Notes: generated from the sequence alone by a model not told the origin. A DNA stretch of 64,000 nt from Microbacterium hatanonis (GCF_008017415.1 NZ_VRSV01000002.1:62001-126000); one strand, 5' to 3'. Numbered from the stretch's first letter, positions 54,948 through 63,920 are shown. Numbers and translations are program-made.

Positions 54948-57161
54948 TCAGCCGGTGACGTTCGCGATCTGGCGGCCGGCGATCTCTTCGAGGAGGTCGT
55001 CGCCGGGGCGGGCGTCCTCGAACGGCGCGTCGATCTCGGCTCGCTCGAGCATCTCGACCATGCGGCGACGACGCTGACGCGGGATGAGCGTCACGACCCG
55101 ACCCGTCCGGCCCGCGCGGCCGGTGCGGCCCGAGCGGTGCAGGTAGGTCTTGTACTCGTCCGGCGCGTCGGCCTGGACGACGAGGTCGATGTCGTCGACG
55201 TGGATGCCGCGTGCCGCGACGTCGGTCGCGACGAGCACCGCCACGCGGCCCGACGTCATCTTCTCGAGGTTGCGCGTGCGCTTGGCCTGGTTCAGATCGC
55301 CGTGGAGCGCGACGGCCGAGATCCCGGCGTCGTCGAACTGCTCGGCGAGCATCTCGGCGTACGCACGGGTGCGGGCGAAGACGAGCGTCTTGCCGGCCCG
55401 GTCGACCAGCGACACGAGGATCTCGGCCTTGTCGCGATGGTCGATCACGAGCACACGGTGCTCGATCGTTCCCGACTCCTGGTCTTCGCCGGCGACCTCG
55501 TAGACGGCGGGCTCCACGAGGAACTCGTCGACGAGCGCGGCGACCTCGCGGTCGAGGGTGGCCGAGAAGAGCAGCTTCTGGCTGCCGGCCGCGGTGTGGC
55601 GCAGAATCCGCTGCACGGGCTCGAGGAACCCGAGCTCGCACATGTGATCGGCCTCGTCGAGAACGACGATCTTGACCTCCGAGAGGTCGAGCTTGCCCTG
55701 CTCCACGAGGTCTTCGATGCGCCCGGGGGTTCCGATGACGATGTCGACGCCCTTGCGAAGAGCCCCGACCTGGCGACCCTGGGGAACACCGCCGTAGATC
55801 TGCGTGGTGAAGAGTCCGACGCTGCGCGCGATCGGCTGCACCGTGCTGTCGATCTGCAGCGCGAGTTCACGGGTCGGCGCGAGGATCAGCGCACGAGGCG
55901 CACGGGCGAAGGCCCGCTTCGTTCCCGCGCCGGCGCGCAGCACGCTCTCGACGAGCGGGGCGCCGAACGCGATCGTCTTGCCCGAACCGGTGCGTCCGCG
56001 AGCCAGGACATCCCGGCCCTGGAGGATCGGAGCCACGGTCGCGGCCTGGATCGGGAACGGGCTCGAGGCGCCGAGGTCGGCGAGGACCCGCACGATGTTC
56101 TCGCCCAGGCCGAGCTCCGCGAAGCCCAGCTCGGTGACGGTCGCCGCGTCGACGGCGTCGGCCTGGAGTCGCTCGTGCACGACGTCGACGTGCTGCTCCT
56201 GCTGCGCGCTGCGCTTCGGCGCCGAGGACCAATCGGAGCGACCCGGCCCTTCGGAGCGACGGTCGTCGCGGCGGGGACGGTCGTCGAACGAACGAGCCGG
56301 ACGGTCATCACGAGCCGGACGGTCACCGAACGAACGAGCCGGACGCTCGGCCGAACGGGCGGGACGCTCGTCGAAAGAGCGGCGGGGGCCGTCGTCGAAC
56401 GAACGGGCCGGACGGTCATCACGAGCCGGACGGTCACCGAACGAACGAGCCGGACGCTCGGTCGAACGGGCGGGACGCTCGTCGAACGAACGAGCCGGAC
56501 GGGCGTCGCGGCGGGGACGGTCGTCGAACGAACGAGCCGGACGGTCATCACGAGCCGGACGGTCACCGAACGAACGAGCCGGACGCTCGGTCGAACGGGC
56601 GGGACGGTCATCGAACGAACGACGGGGACGGTCGTCGCGGTACGACGGACGCGCGTCGCCGGTGGTGCGACGCTCGGTGCGGTCGACGCGGTCGGTGCGC
56701 ATGGGGCGGTCGTCGCGGCGGGGACGGTCGTCGAACGAACGAGCCGGACGGCCCTCGAACGACCGGGCCGGGCGGTCGGACGAGCGTGCGGGACGATCGT
56801 CGTAGGAACGGACGGGGCGTTCCGAGGACCGCGCGGGGCGGTCGTCGTAGGAACGGGGCGGGCGGTCGTCGAACGAGCGACGCGGACGGTCGTCGCCGCG
56901 ACCCGTACCGCCGGCCTGGGTGCGGATGCCGCGCGACTCGTCGCGGCCGGCGCGCTCCTGCGCGGTCCAGCGACGCTTCGGGGCCGCCTCGGTCGTCTCG
57001 GCCGCGCGGTAGCCGCGGTGGCTCGGGCTCTTGCTGCCGGGCTTCGAGGCGGAGGCCCCGTCGCCGTGACGCTTGCGATCCTGGTACGCGGGCTTGTCGC
57101 CGTAACGCGGTTCGAAGTTCTTGGCGGGCCGGCCGCCGGCCGGCTTCTTGCTTTTGGGCAT
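54948..57161 (-). CDS. DEAD-box RNA helicase with long Arg/Asp-repeat N-terminal extension
   Basis: 737 residues. Residues 1-90 are basic; 91-301 are a tandem R-P-A-R-S-F-D/G-D repeat region; the helicase core begins at about 345 (VTELGFAELGLGENIV, Q motif PFPIQAAT). Core motifs: ARGRTGSGKT, PTRELALQ, GTPGRIEDL, VLDEADHMCE, SATLD, VATDVAARGIH, HRSGRTGRAG. The second such helicase in the window; here the disordered RNA-binding region is N-terminal, whereas in the 21946 gene it is C-terminal. Repeats of Arg/Phe/Tyr/Asp are the kind that drive condensate formation, but that is inference. ATG 57159-57161, AAGGA upstream. Confidence 0.93.
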   Translation of the reverse strand: MPKSKKPAGGRPAKNFEPRYGDKPAYQDRKRHGDGASASKPGSKSPSHRGYRAAETTEAAPKRRWTAQERAGRDESRGIRTQAGGTGRGDDRPRRSFDDRPPRSYDDRPARSSERPVRSYDDRPARSSDRPARSFEGRPARSFDDRPRRDDRPMRTDRVDRTERRTTGDARPSYRDDRPRRSFDDRPARSTERPARSFGDRPARDDRPARSFDDRPRRDARPARSFDERPARSTERPARSFGDRPARDDRPARSFDDGPRRSFDERPARSAERPARSFGDRPARDDRPARSFDDRPRRDDRRSEGPGRSDWSSAPKRSAQQEQHVDVVHERLQADAVDAATVTELGFAELGLGENIVRVLADLGASSPFPIQAATVAPILQGRDVLARGRTGSGKTIAFGAPLVESVLRAGAGTKRAFARAPRALILAPTRELALQIDSTVQPIARSVGLFTTQIYGGVPQGRQVGALRKGVDIVIGTPGRIEDLVEQGKLDLSEVKIVVLDEADHMCELGFLEPVQRILRHTAAGSQKLLFSATLDREVAALVDEFLVEPAVYEVAGEDQESGTIEHRVLVIDHRDKAEILVSLVDRAGKTLVFARTRAYAEMLAEQFDDAGISAVALHGDLNQAKRTRNLEKMTSGRVAVLVATDVAARGIHVDDIDLVVQADAPDEYKTYLHRSGRTGRAGRTGRVVTLIPRQRRRRMVEMLERAEIDAPFEDARPGDDLLEEIAGRQIANVTG
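56259..56891. repeat. Tandem coding repeats in the helicase N-terminus
   Basis: DNA encoding residues 91-301 is built from short units (about 21-33 bp, CGAACGAACGAGCCGGACGG and variants) arranged in longer copies. The stretches at 56281-56340 and 56521-56580 are identical over 60 bases, and a third near-copy starts at about 56401. The repeats stay in frame, so copy number could vary by recombination without breaking the gene. Confidence 0.85.
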
Positions 57162-57258
57162 GGGAGGTGTCCTTCTCGGTTCTCACACGAGAACAGCGCC
57201 CGCGCGCAGCGGGAAACCCGGGCTCATCGTCGGCCGGGGGCCATTCCAGTAGATGGTC

Positions 57259-57293
57259 CGGGGCCGCGGATCGGGCCCCGTGAATCGGCCCCG
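57259..57293 (-). promoter_or_regulatory. Stem-loop in the helicase 5' leader region
   Basis: CGGGGCCG (57259-57266) pairs with CGGCCCCG (57286-57293), extended by GTC/GAC outside. About 100 bases upstream of the helicase start on its strand. Role unknown. Confidence 0.35.
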
Positions 57294-57423
57294 AGGACTC
57301 ACACAAGATGCCCGCGCCCTAGGCGCGGTGTCCTCCGCCGACCTGCCAACGCTACCCCAGCTGCCTGTGAGGCGCCCGCACGGTGCATCGACGCGGCTCC
57401 GGCGCACTCCGGCGGCCACCTTC

Positions 57424-57429
57424 TACGCT
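57424..57429 (+). promoter_or_regulatory. Probable -10 box of the aldose-1-epimerase gene
   Basis: TACGCT about 46 bases upstream of the ATG; leader ends with GAGGAG. Confidence 0.4.
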
Positions 57430-57475
57430 GTGGGGAGCGGATGCTTCGCACGCCGCCCGAGCCGAGGAGCACCCC

Positions 57476-58381
57476 ATGATCGCCGATCCGACCGGACGCC
57501 GTTTCGTCCTCCGCCGCGACGACGTCATCGCGGAGATCGCCCAGGTCGGTGGATCGCTGCGCGCCCTCACCGTCGGAGGCACCGACCTCGTCTCCCGATA
57601 CGCCGACGACCTTGCGACGCCGTCGGCGTCGGGTGTCGTGCTCGTGCCGTGGCCGAACCGCATCCGCGACGGGATCTGGCACGACGACGGCGAGATCCGA
57701 CGCCTCGCGGTGACCGAGCCGGCGTTCGGAAACGCCAGTCATGGCCTGCTGAGGTTCTCGCCCTACGCGGCCGATTCCGAGCCGACCGATCGGGTGACGC
57801 TCCGTGCCGACGTCTATCCGCAGACGGGCTACCCGTTCCATCTCGCCACCGCCGTGACCTACGCCCTCACCGCGACGGGAGTGCACGCGACGCACGATCT
57901 GACGAACGTGGGGACGGGATCCGCGCCCGTCGCGATCGGAACGCACCCGTTCCTGGAGATCGGTGGTGTCGACACCGCAGAACTCGTCATCCGCTCCAGC
58001 GGCACGAGCCGGCTCATCCTCGACGACCAGAAGATCCCGGTCGGCGAGCAACCCGTCGACGCCGACACCGATCTGCGCGATGGGCGGCGCATCGGAGACC
58101 TCTCCCTCGACACGGCCTACCGCGGGCTCACGCGCGACGCCGATGGACGCGTCCGCCACACCCTCACCGCGCCGGACGGACGGGTGTCGACCCTGTGGCA
58201 GGGAGTCGGGTTCGAGTGGGCCCAGGTCTTCACGACCGACCGCTACCCCGCCCGCGACCTGGCCGTCGCCATCGAGCCGATGACCGCGCCGGCGAACGCC
58301 TTCAACTCGGGCACCGACCTGCGCCGTCTCGCGCCCGGTGAGACATGGACCCTCGAGTGGGGCATCGAGCTGACCGTCTAG
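57476..58381 (+). CDS. Aldose 1-epimerase (galactose mutarotase family)
   Basis: 301 residues. Interconverts alpha and beta anomers of aldohexoses in the cytoplasm. Motifs: VPWPNRIRDG, the His-containing GNASHGLLRF, the second His in IGTHPFLEIGG, and the catalytic Glu in VAIEPMTAPANAFN. ATG 57476 has GAGGAG seven bases upstream; longer in-frame sequence upstream is not family-like. Monocistronic, on the plus strand. Confidence 0.94.
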   Translation: MIADPTGRRFVLRRDDVIAEIAQVGGSLRALTVGGTDLVSRYADDLATPSASGVVLVPWPNRIRDGIWHDDGEIRRLAVTEPAFGNASHGLLRFSPYAADSEPTDRVTLRADVYPQTGYPFHLATAVTYALTATGVHATHDLTNVGTGSAPVAIGTHPFLEIGGVDTAELVIRSSGTSRLILDDQKIPVGEQPVDADTDLRDGRRIGDLSLDTAYRGLTRDADGRVRHTLTAPDGRVSTLWQGVGFEWAQVFTTDRYPARDLAVAIEPMTAPANAFNSGTDLRRLAPGETWTLEWGIELTV

Positions 58382-58607
58382 CTCCTCGCCTCGCGGGGGC
58401 TACGACCCGCGGCACACGCGGCCGACTCACAGGTTCGATGTCAAGCCCGTCATCTCGCCGACTCATCCGGGCGGTACCATGTGCACGACGGCTTGCCGTC
58501 GCGCTGGGGAGCGAATTCTGGATGGAACCCGGCGTTCGCTTTCCGTAGGGGTAGAAGGGGCTGGGGGTCCCGCGGGGGGTGAACGCCCCGTTAGTCCTGG
58601 ATGGAAA

Positions 58608-59552
58608 ATGCCCGCGTCGAGCGTCGCTGCACCCCTGCCCCTCCGATTCTCCGTGCCGTCGGCTCGCGCCGCCGCGTCGCGACTGACGACGATGCACTTC
58701 GGCGCCGCATCCCTCGTGATCCTCGTCGGCGGCATCCTGCTCTCCATCCTCACGACGACCGAGCCGCTGTGGTGGCAGCTCCACTTCAGCGAGCTCGGCA
58801 CGTACCGCAACACGTCGGGGGGCTTCTTCAACGGCACGCTGATCATCGCGGGGATCGCGGTGACCCTGTACGCGCGCAGCGTGGGGCGCGACCTCCGCCG
58901 CATCCGGCGCGTCTACGTGCGCCGCGGTGCGCCTCTCGTCGCGCAGGTCTGCCTGTCGATCGTGGGTGTGAACCTCTCGCTGGTCGGGTGCATCCCGCTC
59001 AACGTCAACAAGACCCTGCACGACAACGTCGCAGGCTCCATGGTGCTCGGCTTCGCCGCGTTGCTGCTGACGTCGCCGATCCTCCTGCACCGCATGCCGA
59101 AGCGCCTGGTGTTCACGACGAGCATCGTGTTCGTCGTGATCTTCATCGGCGCCTGGCTCTTCGTCACAGAGACGATCAACCTGGCTCTGTTCGAAGTGAT
59201 CGCCACCAGCGCGATGTTCGCCTGGTCGGGCATCTTCACGCGGAGCCTCACGGCCCGCGTGCAGGCGGTCAGCTCTCCGGGTGCTCTCGTCGGTACTCCC
59301 GGCGCGACGCCGGTGCCGCGTCGTCACCGTGCGGTGCGCTCGCACCGGCGTGCGCTGCGACCGACGAGCCGTCCGCAGGTCCGGTCGCTGACGGGAGTGC
59401 CGCGTCGCCCCCAGCCGGTGCGCCCCGCCGTGCTGCGCGCCGCTCACGCGCCCCTTCCACGAGGGCGTACAGGGTCGGCAGCACGAGGAGCGTCAGGACA
59501 GTGGACGACACCAGCCCGCCGATCACGACGATCGCGAGCGGTTGGGAGATGA
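58608..59552 (+). CDS. DUF998-type membrane protein, 3' end overlapping the RND gene
   Basis: 314 residues from ATG 58608. Residues about 29-225 contain six membrane helices with the WWQLHFSELGTY signature of DUF998-like proteins, of unknown function. After about residue 220 the sequence becomes an Arg/Pro-rich tail of ~90 residues encoded entirely opposite the 3' end of the RND pump gene (284-bp tail-to-tail overlap). The tail reads as antisense of that gene rather than a real domain, so the ancestral stop was probably lost near 59270. The upstream 226-bp gap has a 10-bp direct repeat (CTGGATGGAA at 58518 and 58597). Confidence 0.75.
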   Translation: MPASSVAAPLPLRFSVPSARAAASRLTTMHFGAASLVILVGGILLSILTTTEPLWWQLHFSELGTYRNTSGGFFNGTLIIAGIAVTLYARSVGRDLRRIRRVYVRRGAPLVAQVCLSIVGVNLSLVGCIPLNVNKTLHDNVAGSMVLGFAALLLTSPILLHRMPKRLVFTTSIVFVVIFIGAWLFVTETINLALFEVIATSAMFAWSGIFTRSLTARVQAVSSPGALVGTPGATPVPRRHRAVRSHRRALRPTSRPQVRSLTGVPRRPQPVRPAVLRAAHAPLPRGRTGSAARGASGQWTTPARRSRRSRAVGR

Positions 59553-62499
59553 ACCCGCCATGCCCCGTGATGCCCAGAGCCATCGGAGTGAGGGCGAAGA
59601 TCGTCGCGAGCGCCGTCATCAGGATCGGCCGCAGTCGCCGTGAGCCGCCCGCGATCATGGCGTCGGCGACGTCGAGGCCCTTACGGCGGTACTGATTGAC
59701 CAGGTCGATCAGCACGATCGCGTTCGTCACGACGATGCCGATGAGCATCAGCACACCGATCAGCGATGCGATGCCCAGCGGGATCCCGCTGACGATCTGC
59801 AGCAGGATCGCCCCGGTGGCCGCGAACGGGATCGACACCAGCAGAAGGAGCGGCTGGAGCAACGATCTGAACGACGCCACCATGATGATGTAGACGATCA
59901 GGATCGCCGCGAGCATCGCGAGCCCGAGCTGGGCGAAGCCCTCCTGCTGCTGGGTCAGCACGCCCCCGACCTCGGCGTCCGCCGACGAGGGCAGCTGCGC
60001 ATCGGCGAGCGCGGCGTTCACCGCCGAGGAAGCCGCGGTCAGATCGTCGCCGTCCGGCGCGACCGTCACGGTGGCGGTCTGCTGACCGCGCACCGTCGTG
60101 ATCGAGGTCGGCCCCTGCGTCTCGGCGACCGTGGCGATCTCGTCGAGTCGCACGATGCCCGCGGCGGTCGGGATGCTGAGAGCCCGCAGCTCGTCGATGG
60201 TGAGGGGCCTCTGGGCGGCCGCGATGTAGACCGTCAGCGAGGTCTCGTCGATCTCCACCGTGCCTGCCGAGCGGGGTTGCATCGTGTTCGAGACGAGACC
60301 GCCGACGGCGACCTCCGACAGCCCGCGCTGCGCGGCGGCGTCACGATCCACGGACACGGCGATGTACGGCAGCGAGTCGGACAGGTTGCTCGTGACCTGG
60401 CCGATGTCCTCGCGCGCGTCGAGCGCCGTCACGACGGCATCGGTCGCCTCCTGCAGCGTCGACCCGTCGGGCGCGGTCACGTCGATCTCGATGTCGCTGG
60501 ATCCGAATCCGCCACCGGATGCGGCGACCGAGACCGTGCCGACGTCGTCGAGATCGGCGATCGCGTTCTGCACATCGCGTCGCACGGCTTCCTGGTCGGC
60601 ATCGGTGTCGGTGGTCACCGAGTAGGTGATGCCGGCTCCGCCGCCGCTGAACGCGTCGCGCAGCGCCGACCCCGTCGAGCCGATCGAGACCTGCACCGTT
60701 CGGATGCCCTCGACGCCTTCGAGAGCCGTCTCGACGCGCTGCGCCGCCGCGTCCTCGGTCTCGAGGCTCGCTGCGGGGGCGACCTCCTGAGTGATGGTGA
60801 GGGTGTTCTGGCCCGAGTCCCCGAGGAAGTTGATCTTCATCAGCGGAGCGAGGAATCCTGTGCCGACCAGGACGACCGCCGCGAGAACGAGGGTGACCGC
60901 CTTGTGGGCGAGCGTCCACCGCAGCACCGGGAGGTATCGCTTCTGGAGACCGCTCGGCGGTGCGGCGGGGTCTTCGGGATCGATGGAGCGGCCTTCGGCG
61001 TCGGTCACGGGTTTGCCGGGCCGGAGGAACCAGTAGGCGAGCACGGGCACGATCGTCAGCGCGACGAAGAGCGAGGCTGCCATCGCGATCGACACGGTGA
61101 GCGCGAACGGTCGGAACAGCTCACCCGTGAGGTCGCCGACGAAGGCGATGGGGAGGAAGACCGCGACGGTCGTGAGCGTCGAGGCGGTGATCGCGCCGGC
61201 GACCTCCCGGACGCCGAGGAGGATGGCCTGGGTCTTGTCGGCACCCCGCACGTAGTGCCGTTTGATGTTCTCGATGACGACGATGGAGTCGTCGACCACA
61301 CGCCCGATGGCGATGGTGAGCGCGCCCAGGGTCAGGATGTTGAGCGAGTACCCGAAGGCCTGGATGCCGATGAAGGTGATGAGCACGCTCGTCGGGATCG
61401 AGATCGCCGTGACGAGGGTGGAACGCACCGACAGCAGGAACACCAGGATCACCAGGACGGCGAAGACCAGCCCCAGCAGTCCCTCGAGGGCGAGCGACTC
61501 GATGGACTGCTCGATGAACGGCGCCTGATCGAAGACGACCGTGAAGGTCGCGCCCTCGAACGACGACTCGAGGGCGGGGAGCGCCGCGAGCACACCGCGG
61601 GAGACGTCGACGGTGTTCGCCGACGGGAGCTTCGTCACCGCGATCGTCAACGCCGGCTCGCCGTCGACGCGCGAGATGGAGGTCACCGGGTCGGCCTGCA
61701 GTTCCACGGTGGCGACATCGGCGATCGTCGTCGTCGCGGCGGCGGCCTGGGCGGCGTCGGTGGGGACGAGCGGGAGCGCGGAGAGGTCGTCGACCGAGGT
61801 GATCTTCGCACCGGTCTGCACGGTCAGGGTCTGATCGCCCTCGGTGATCTCGCCGCCGGGGAAGAGCACGCCGTTCTGATCGAGAGCGTCGGTGATGGCC
61901 TGCTGCGAGAACCCGCGTTCTGCGAGCGCCGTCTGGTCGGGGGTGATCGTGATGCGCTGACCGACGCCGCCGACGACCTGCGCTGCATTGACCCCGTCGA
62001 CGTCTTGCAGGTCGGGCACGATCGTCGACTGGAGCGTCGCCTGTGCGGTGTCGGCGTCGGCGTAGCCGGTGACGGCGATCTGGATGACGGGGAAGTCGTC
62101 GATGCTCACCGACACGACGTTGGGCTCGACGTCGGTGGGGAGCTGCGCTTTGATGCGGTTGATCGCCTGTGTGATCTTCTGCTCGGCGGTGGCGAGGTCG
62201 GTGCCGTACGTGAACGACGCCTGCACGATCGACGCGTTGGTCGTGCTCGTCGCGGTCGTCGACTCGAGGCCGGGGACCCCCTGGATGGCCGTCTCGATCG
62301 GCGTGGAGACATCGTTGCTGACGACCTCGGGCGAGGCACCGGGGTAGGTCGTGACGACCGAGAGCACGGGCAGCTCGATCGAGGGGATGAGCTCCTGCTT
62401 CAGGCTCGTCAGAGCCAGGCCTCCGAACACCGCGACGACGATCGTGACCAGCGCGATGAGCGCCCGGTTCTTCAGGCTGAGGACGGCGAGGTTCGACAC
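59269..62499 (-). CDS. RND-superfamily efflux pump (HAE1/AcrB-type)
   Basis: 1076 residues with the 12-helix RND layout: helix 1 at about 12-31, a large extracytoplasmic domain, the helix 2-6 block with GALTIAIGRVVDDSIVVIEN (proton-relay Asp pair) and VAVFLPIAFVGDLTG, then a second extracytoplasmic domain and helices 7-12 (LIGVLMLIGIVVTNAIVLID). A Gram-positive relative of AcrB/SwrC; it probably exports drugs, lipids or surfactant-like compounds with proton energy. No membrane-fusion or outer-membrane partner is encoded nearby. GTG start 62497-62499, GAAGGA five bases upstream. A perfect 18-bp palindrome lies 35 bp upstream. Confidence 0.94.
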   Translation of the reverse strand: MSNLAVLSLKNRALIALVTIVVAVFGGLALTSLKQELIPSIELPVLSVVTTYPGASPEVVSNDVSTPIETAIQGVPGLESTTATSTTNASIVQASFTYGTDLATAEQKITQAINRIKAQLPTDVEPNVVSVSIDDFPVIQIAVTGYADADTAQATLQSTIVPDLQDVDGVNAAQVVGGVGQRITITPDQTALAERGFSQQAITDALDQNGVLFPGGEITEGDQTLTVQTGAKITSVDDLSALPLVPTDAAQAAAATTTIADVATVELQADPVTSISRVDGEPALTIAVTKLPSANTVDVSRGVLAALPALESSFEGATFTVVFDQAPFIEQSIESLALEGLLGLVFAVLVILVFLLSVRSTLVTAISIPTSVLITFIGIQAFGYSLNILTLGALTIAIGRVVDDSIVVIENIKRHYVRGADKTQAILLGVREVAGAITASTLTTVAVFLPIAFVGDLTGELFRPFALTVSIAMAASLFVALTIVPVLAYWFLRPGKPVTDAEGRSIDPEDPAAPPSGLQKRYLPVLRWTLAHKAVTLVLAAVVLVGTGFLAPLMKINFLGDSGQNTLTITQEVAPAASLETEDAAAQRVETALEGVEGIRTVQVSIGSTGSALRDAFSGGGAGITYSVTTDTDADQEAVRRDVQNAIADLDDVGTVSVAASGGGFGSSDIEIDVTAPDGSTLQEATDAVVTALDAREDIGQVTSNLSDSLPYIAVSVDRDAAAQRGLSEVAVGGLVSNTMQPRSAGTVEIDETSLTVYIAAAQRPLTIDELRALSIPTAAGIVRLDEIATVAETQGPTSITTVRGQQTATVTVAPDGDDLTAASSAVNAALADAQLPSSADAEVGGVLTQQQEGFAQLGLAMLAAILIVYIIMVASFRSLLQPLLLLVSIPFAATGAILLQIVSGIPLGIASLIGVLMLIGIVVTNAIVLIDLVNQYRRKGLDVADAMIAGGSRRLRPILMTALATIFALTPMALGITGHGGFISQPLAIVVIGGLVSSTVLTLLVLPTLYALVEGARERRAARRGAPAGGDAALPSATGPADGSSVAAHAGASAPHGDDAAPASRREYRREHPES

Positions 62500-62533
62500 G
62501 GGGGTCCTTCGCGGATCGCGGGTGCTGCGGGAT

Positions 62534-62551
62534 CGATACAGAGATGTATCG
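62534..62551. promoter_or_regulatory. Operator-like palindrome upstream of the RND pump gene
   Basis: CGATACA-GAGA-TGTATCG: perfect 7-bp arms and 4-bp centre, unusually AT-rich for this DNA. It is located 35 bp before the pump start, where a TetR- or MarR-family repressor would bind. No such regulator gene lies in the window. Confidence 0.6.
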
Positions 62552-62578
62552 GTTTCAGTATTCCACGCGTGCGACGGG

Positions 62579-62600
62579 CCCGGCCGGGAGTTCGGCCGGG
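62579..62600 (-). terminator. Hairpin after the topoisomerase IB gene
   Basis: Perfect 8-bp stem CCCGGCCG / CGGCCGGG with a 6-base loop, 87 bases past the topoisomerase stop and before the RND operator; no T tract. Confidence 0.5.
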
Positions 62601-62686
62601 GAGCCCGGCACCGAGAACCCCCACTCCCGTCGCGTCGACGACATCCGCGCCTTCGGCCGTCGGCCTGCGGCCCACCGTGCGACGCC

Positions 62687-63649
62687 TCAGCCGAGGATGA
62701 GCGCGCGGATGGCGTTGTCGCGCGACCCGTCGAGACTCAACAGCCGCCCCTTGCGATATCGGTCGAAGACGCGGGGGTCGATGTAGCTGCTCTTGGCCAC
62801 GGCGGGGGTGTTGCCGAGCCCGTCGGCGGTGGCGCGGATCGCCAGGAGTTCCGCGCGCTTGCGATCGCTCGCGGTGTCGACGGTGCCGATGCGGGCCAAT
62901 GCCTCTGCGGCGAGGACGGTTCCTCGAAGCGTGCGGAAGTCCTTCGCCGAGAAAGTCCCGCCGGTGAGCACGCGCACGTAGGCGTTCACATCGCCCGGTC
63001 GCAGAGCGACGCGGCGGCGCCCCCTCCGGTACGACAGGAGGGGCGCTCTCGGGCGACCGGCGGCGAGCTCGCCGAGGGCCGCGGCGAGGTCGTCGTCGTC
63101 GAGCTCCAGGTAGGCGCGCTTGCCGCTCTTCGCCGGGAACGACAGCTCGACGTGCGACCCGTCGACCGTGGCGTCGCGGCGCTGCAGGGTGGTCAGGCCC
63201 CGACTGCCGTTGGTCGTGAAGTAGCGCGCCGAGCCGACGCGCGGAGCCACCTGGTCGAGGAGCCGGAACGACACCGCCAGCACGCGCTCGCGGTCGAGTT
63301 CGGCGCGTCGCAGCGACTGCGTGACGCGCCCCCTCGCCCGAGGCAGGGTGTCGGCGAGCGCGAGGGCGCGGGCGAACTTGCCCTTGTCCTGACGCTTCGA
63401 CCAGTCCGCGTGGTAGAGGTACTGCCGCCTTCCCGCCTCGTCGGTGCCGACCGCCTGGATATGGGCGAGCGGCTCGTGCGAGATCCAGACCTCCCGCCAC
63501 GCCGGCGGGATCACCAGCGCGCGCGCCCGGTCGGCGGCGTGGTCGGCCACAGCACCACCGGCGTGATCGACGTAGCGGAATCCTGCACCCGACCTCACCC
63601 GGCGAAACCCGGGATCCTCGTACGGGCGCACCCGAAGGAGCCGCGCCAC
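62687..63649 (-). CDS. DNA topoisomerase IB (eukaryote-like type)
   Basis: 320 residues, the usual size of bacterial TopIB (about 310-350). N-terminal domain GFRYVDHAGG and PPAWREVWISHEP; catalytic domain with RYFTTNGSRGLTTLQRR, KDFRTLRGTV and the nucleophile Tyr in KSSYIDPRVFDRY, preceded by the conserved Arg/Lys/His-type residues. It relaxes both supercoil signs through a 3'-phosphotyrosine bond without ATP. GTG start 63647-63649, 5 bases after the small upstream gene, so the two form an operon. Confidence 0.95.
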   Translation of the reverse strand: MARLLRVRPYEDPGFRRVRSGAGFRYVDHAGGAVADHAADRARALVIPPAWREVWISHEPLAHIQAVGTDEAGRRQYLYHADWSKRQDKGKFARALALADTLPRARGRVTQSLRRAELDRERVLAVSFRLLDQVAPRVGSARYFTTNGSRGLTTLQRRDATVDGSHVELSFPAKSGKRAYLELDDDDLAAALGELAAGRPRAPLLSYRRGRRRVALRPGDVNAYVRVLTGGTFSAKDFRTLRGTVLAAEALARIGTVDTASDRKRAELLAIRATADGLGNTPAVAKSSYIDPRVFDRYRKGRLLSLDGSRDNAIRALILG

Positions 63650-63653
63650 GGCG

Positions 63654-63920
63654 TCAGTGCTCGCGGAGCATGGTGATCAGCTCCGCCTTCCTCTTGCCCG
63701 AGTACCCGCTCAGGCCGAGCTCCTTGGCTCTCGCCCTCAGCTCGGGAACGGTGCGGTCCTCGTAGTCCTCGGCCCGGCCGCCGCGCGTTCCCACGCGCGA
63801 ACGTCCCTGCGCCGCGGCGGCATTGGAGATGCGGGCGGCCTTCTCCTTGGACGCGCCGTCTTTGCGAAGCTCCTCGTACATGTCTGGATCTTTGAGACTC
63901 GATCCGCGCGCACCGGGCAT
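63654..63920 (-). CDS. Small protein with KDPDMYEELR motif and Rho-N/SAP-like C-terminus
   Basis: 88 residues from ATG 63918-63920 (AGGAG five bases upstream). The N-terminal half, SLKDPDMYEELRKDGASKEK then AARISNAAAAQGRS, matches the short DUF7218-type family found in many actinobacteria and proteobacteria. The C-terminal TVPELRARAKELGLSGYSGK and the following KRKAELITMLREH resemble Rho N-terminal/SAP helices that bind nucleic acid. Directly upstream of topoisomerase IB in one operon, so a DNA-associated role is likely; function is unknown. Confidence 0.88.
   Translation of the reverse strand: MPGARGSSLKDPDMYEELRKDGASKEKAARISNAAAAQGRSRVGTRGGRAEDYEDRTVPELRARAKELGLSGYSGKRKAELITMLREH

Larger units (their letters stand above)
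57162..57475. other. Intergenic region between divergent helicase and epimerase genes (314 bp)
   Basis: The longest gap in the window. It holds the helicase leader (ribosome site AAGGA near 57170), a GC-rich stem-loop (57259-57293), a TACGCT promoter-like box for the epimerase (57424-57429) and no credible ORF on either strand. The long leader is compatible with post-transcriptional control of the helicase, as is common for cold-responsive DEAD-box genes. Confidence 0.6.

Noticed and set aside
56259..56891. CRISPR-like regular repeats
   Set aside because: The repeats are contiguous without unique spacers, stay in frame in a helicase gene and encode an Arg/Asp-rich tract.
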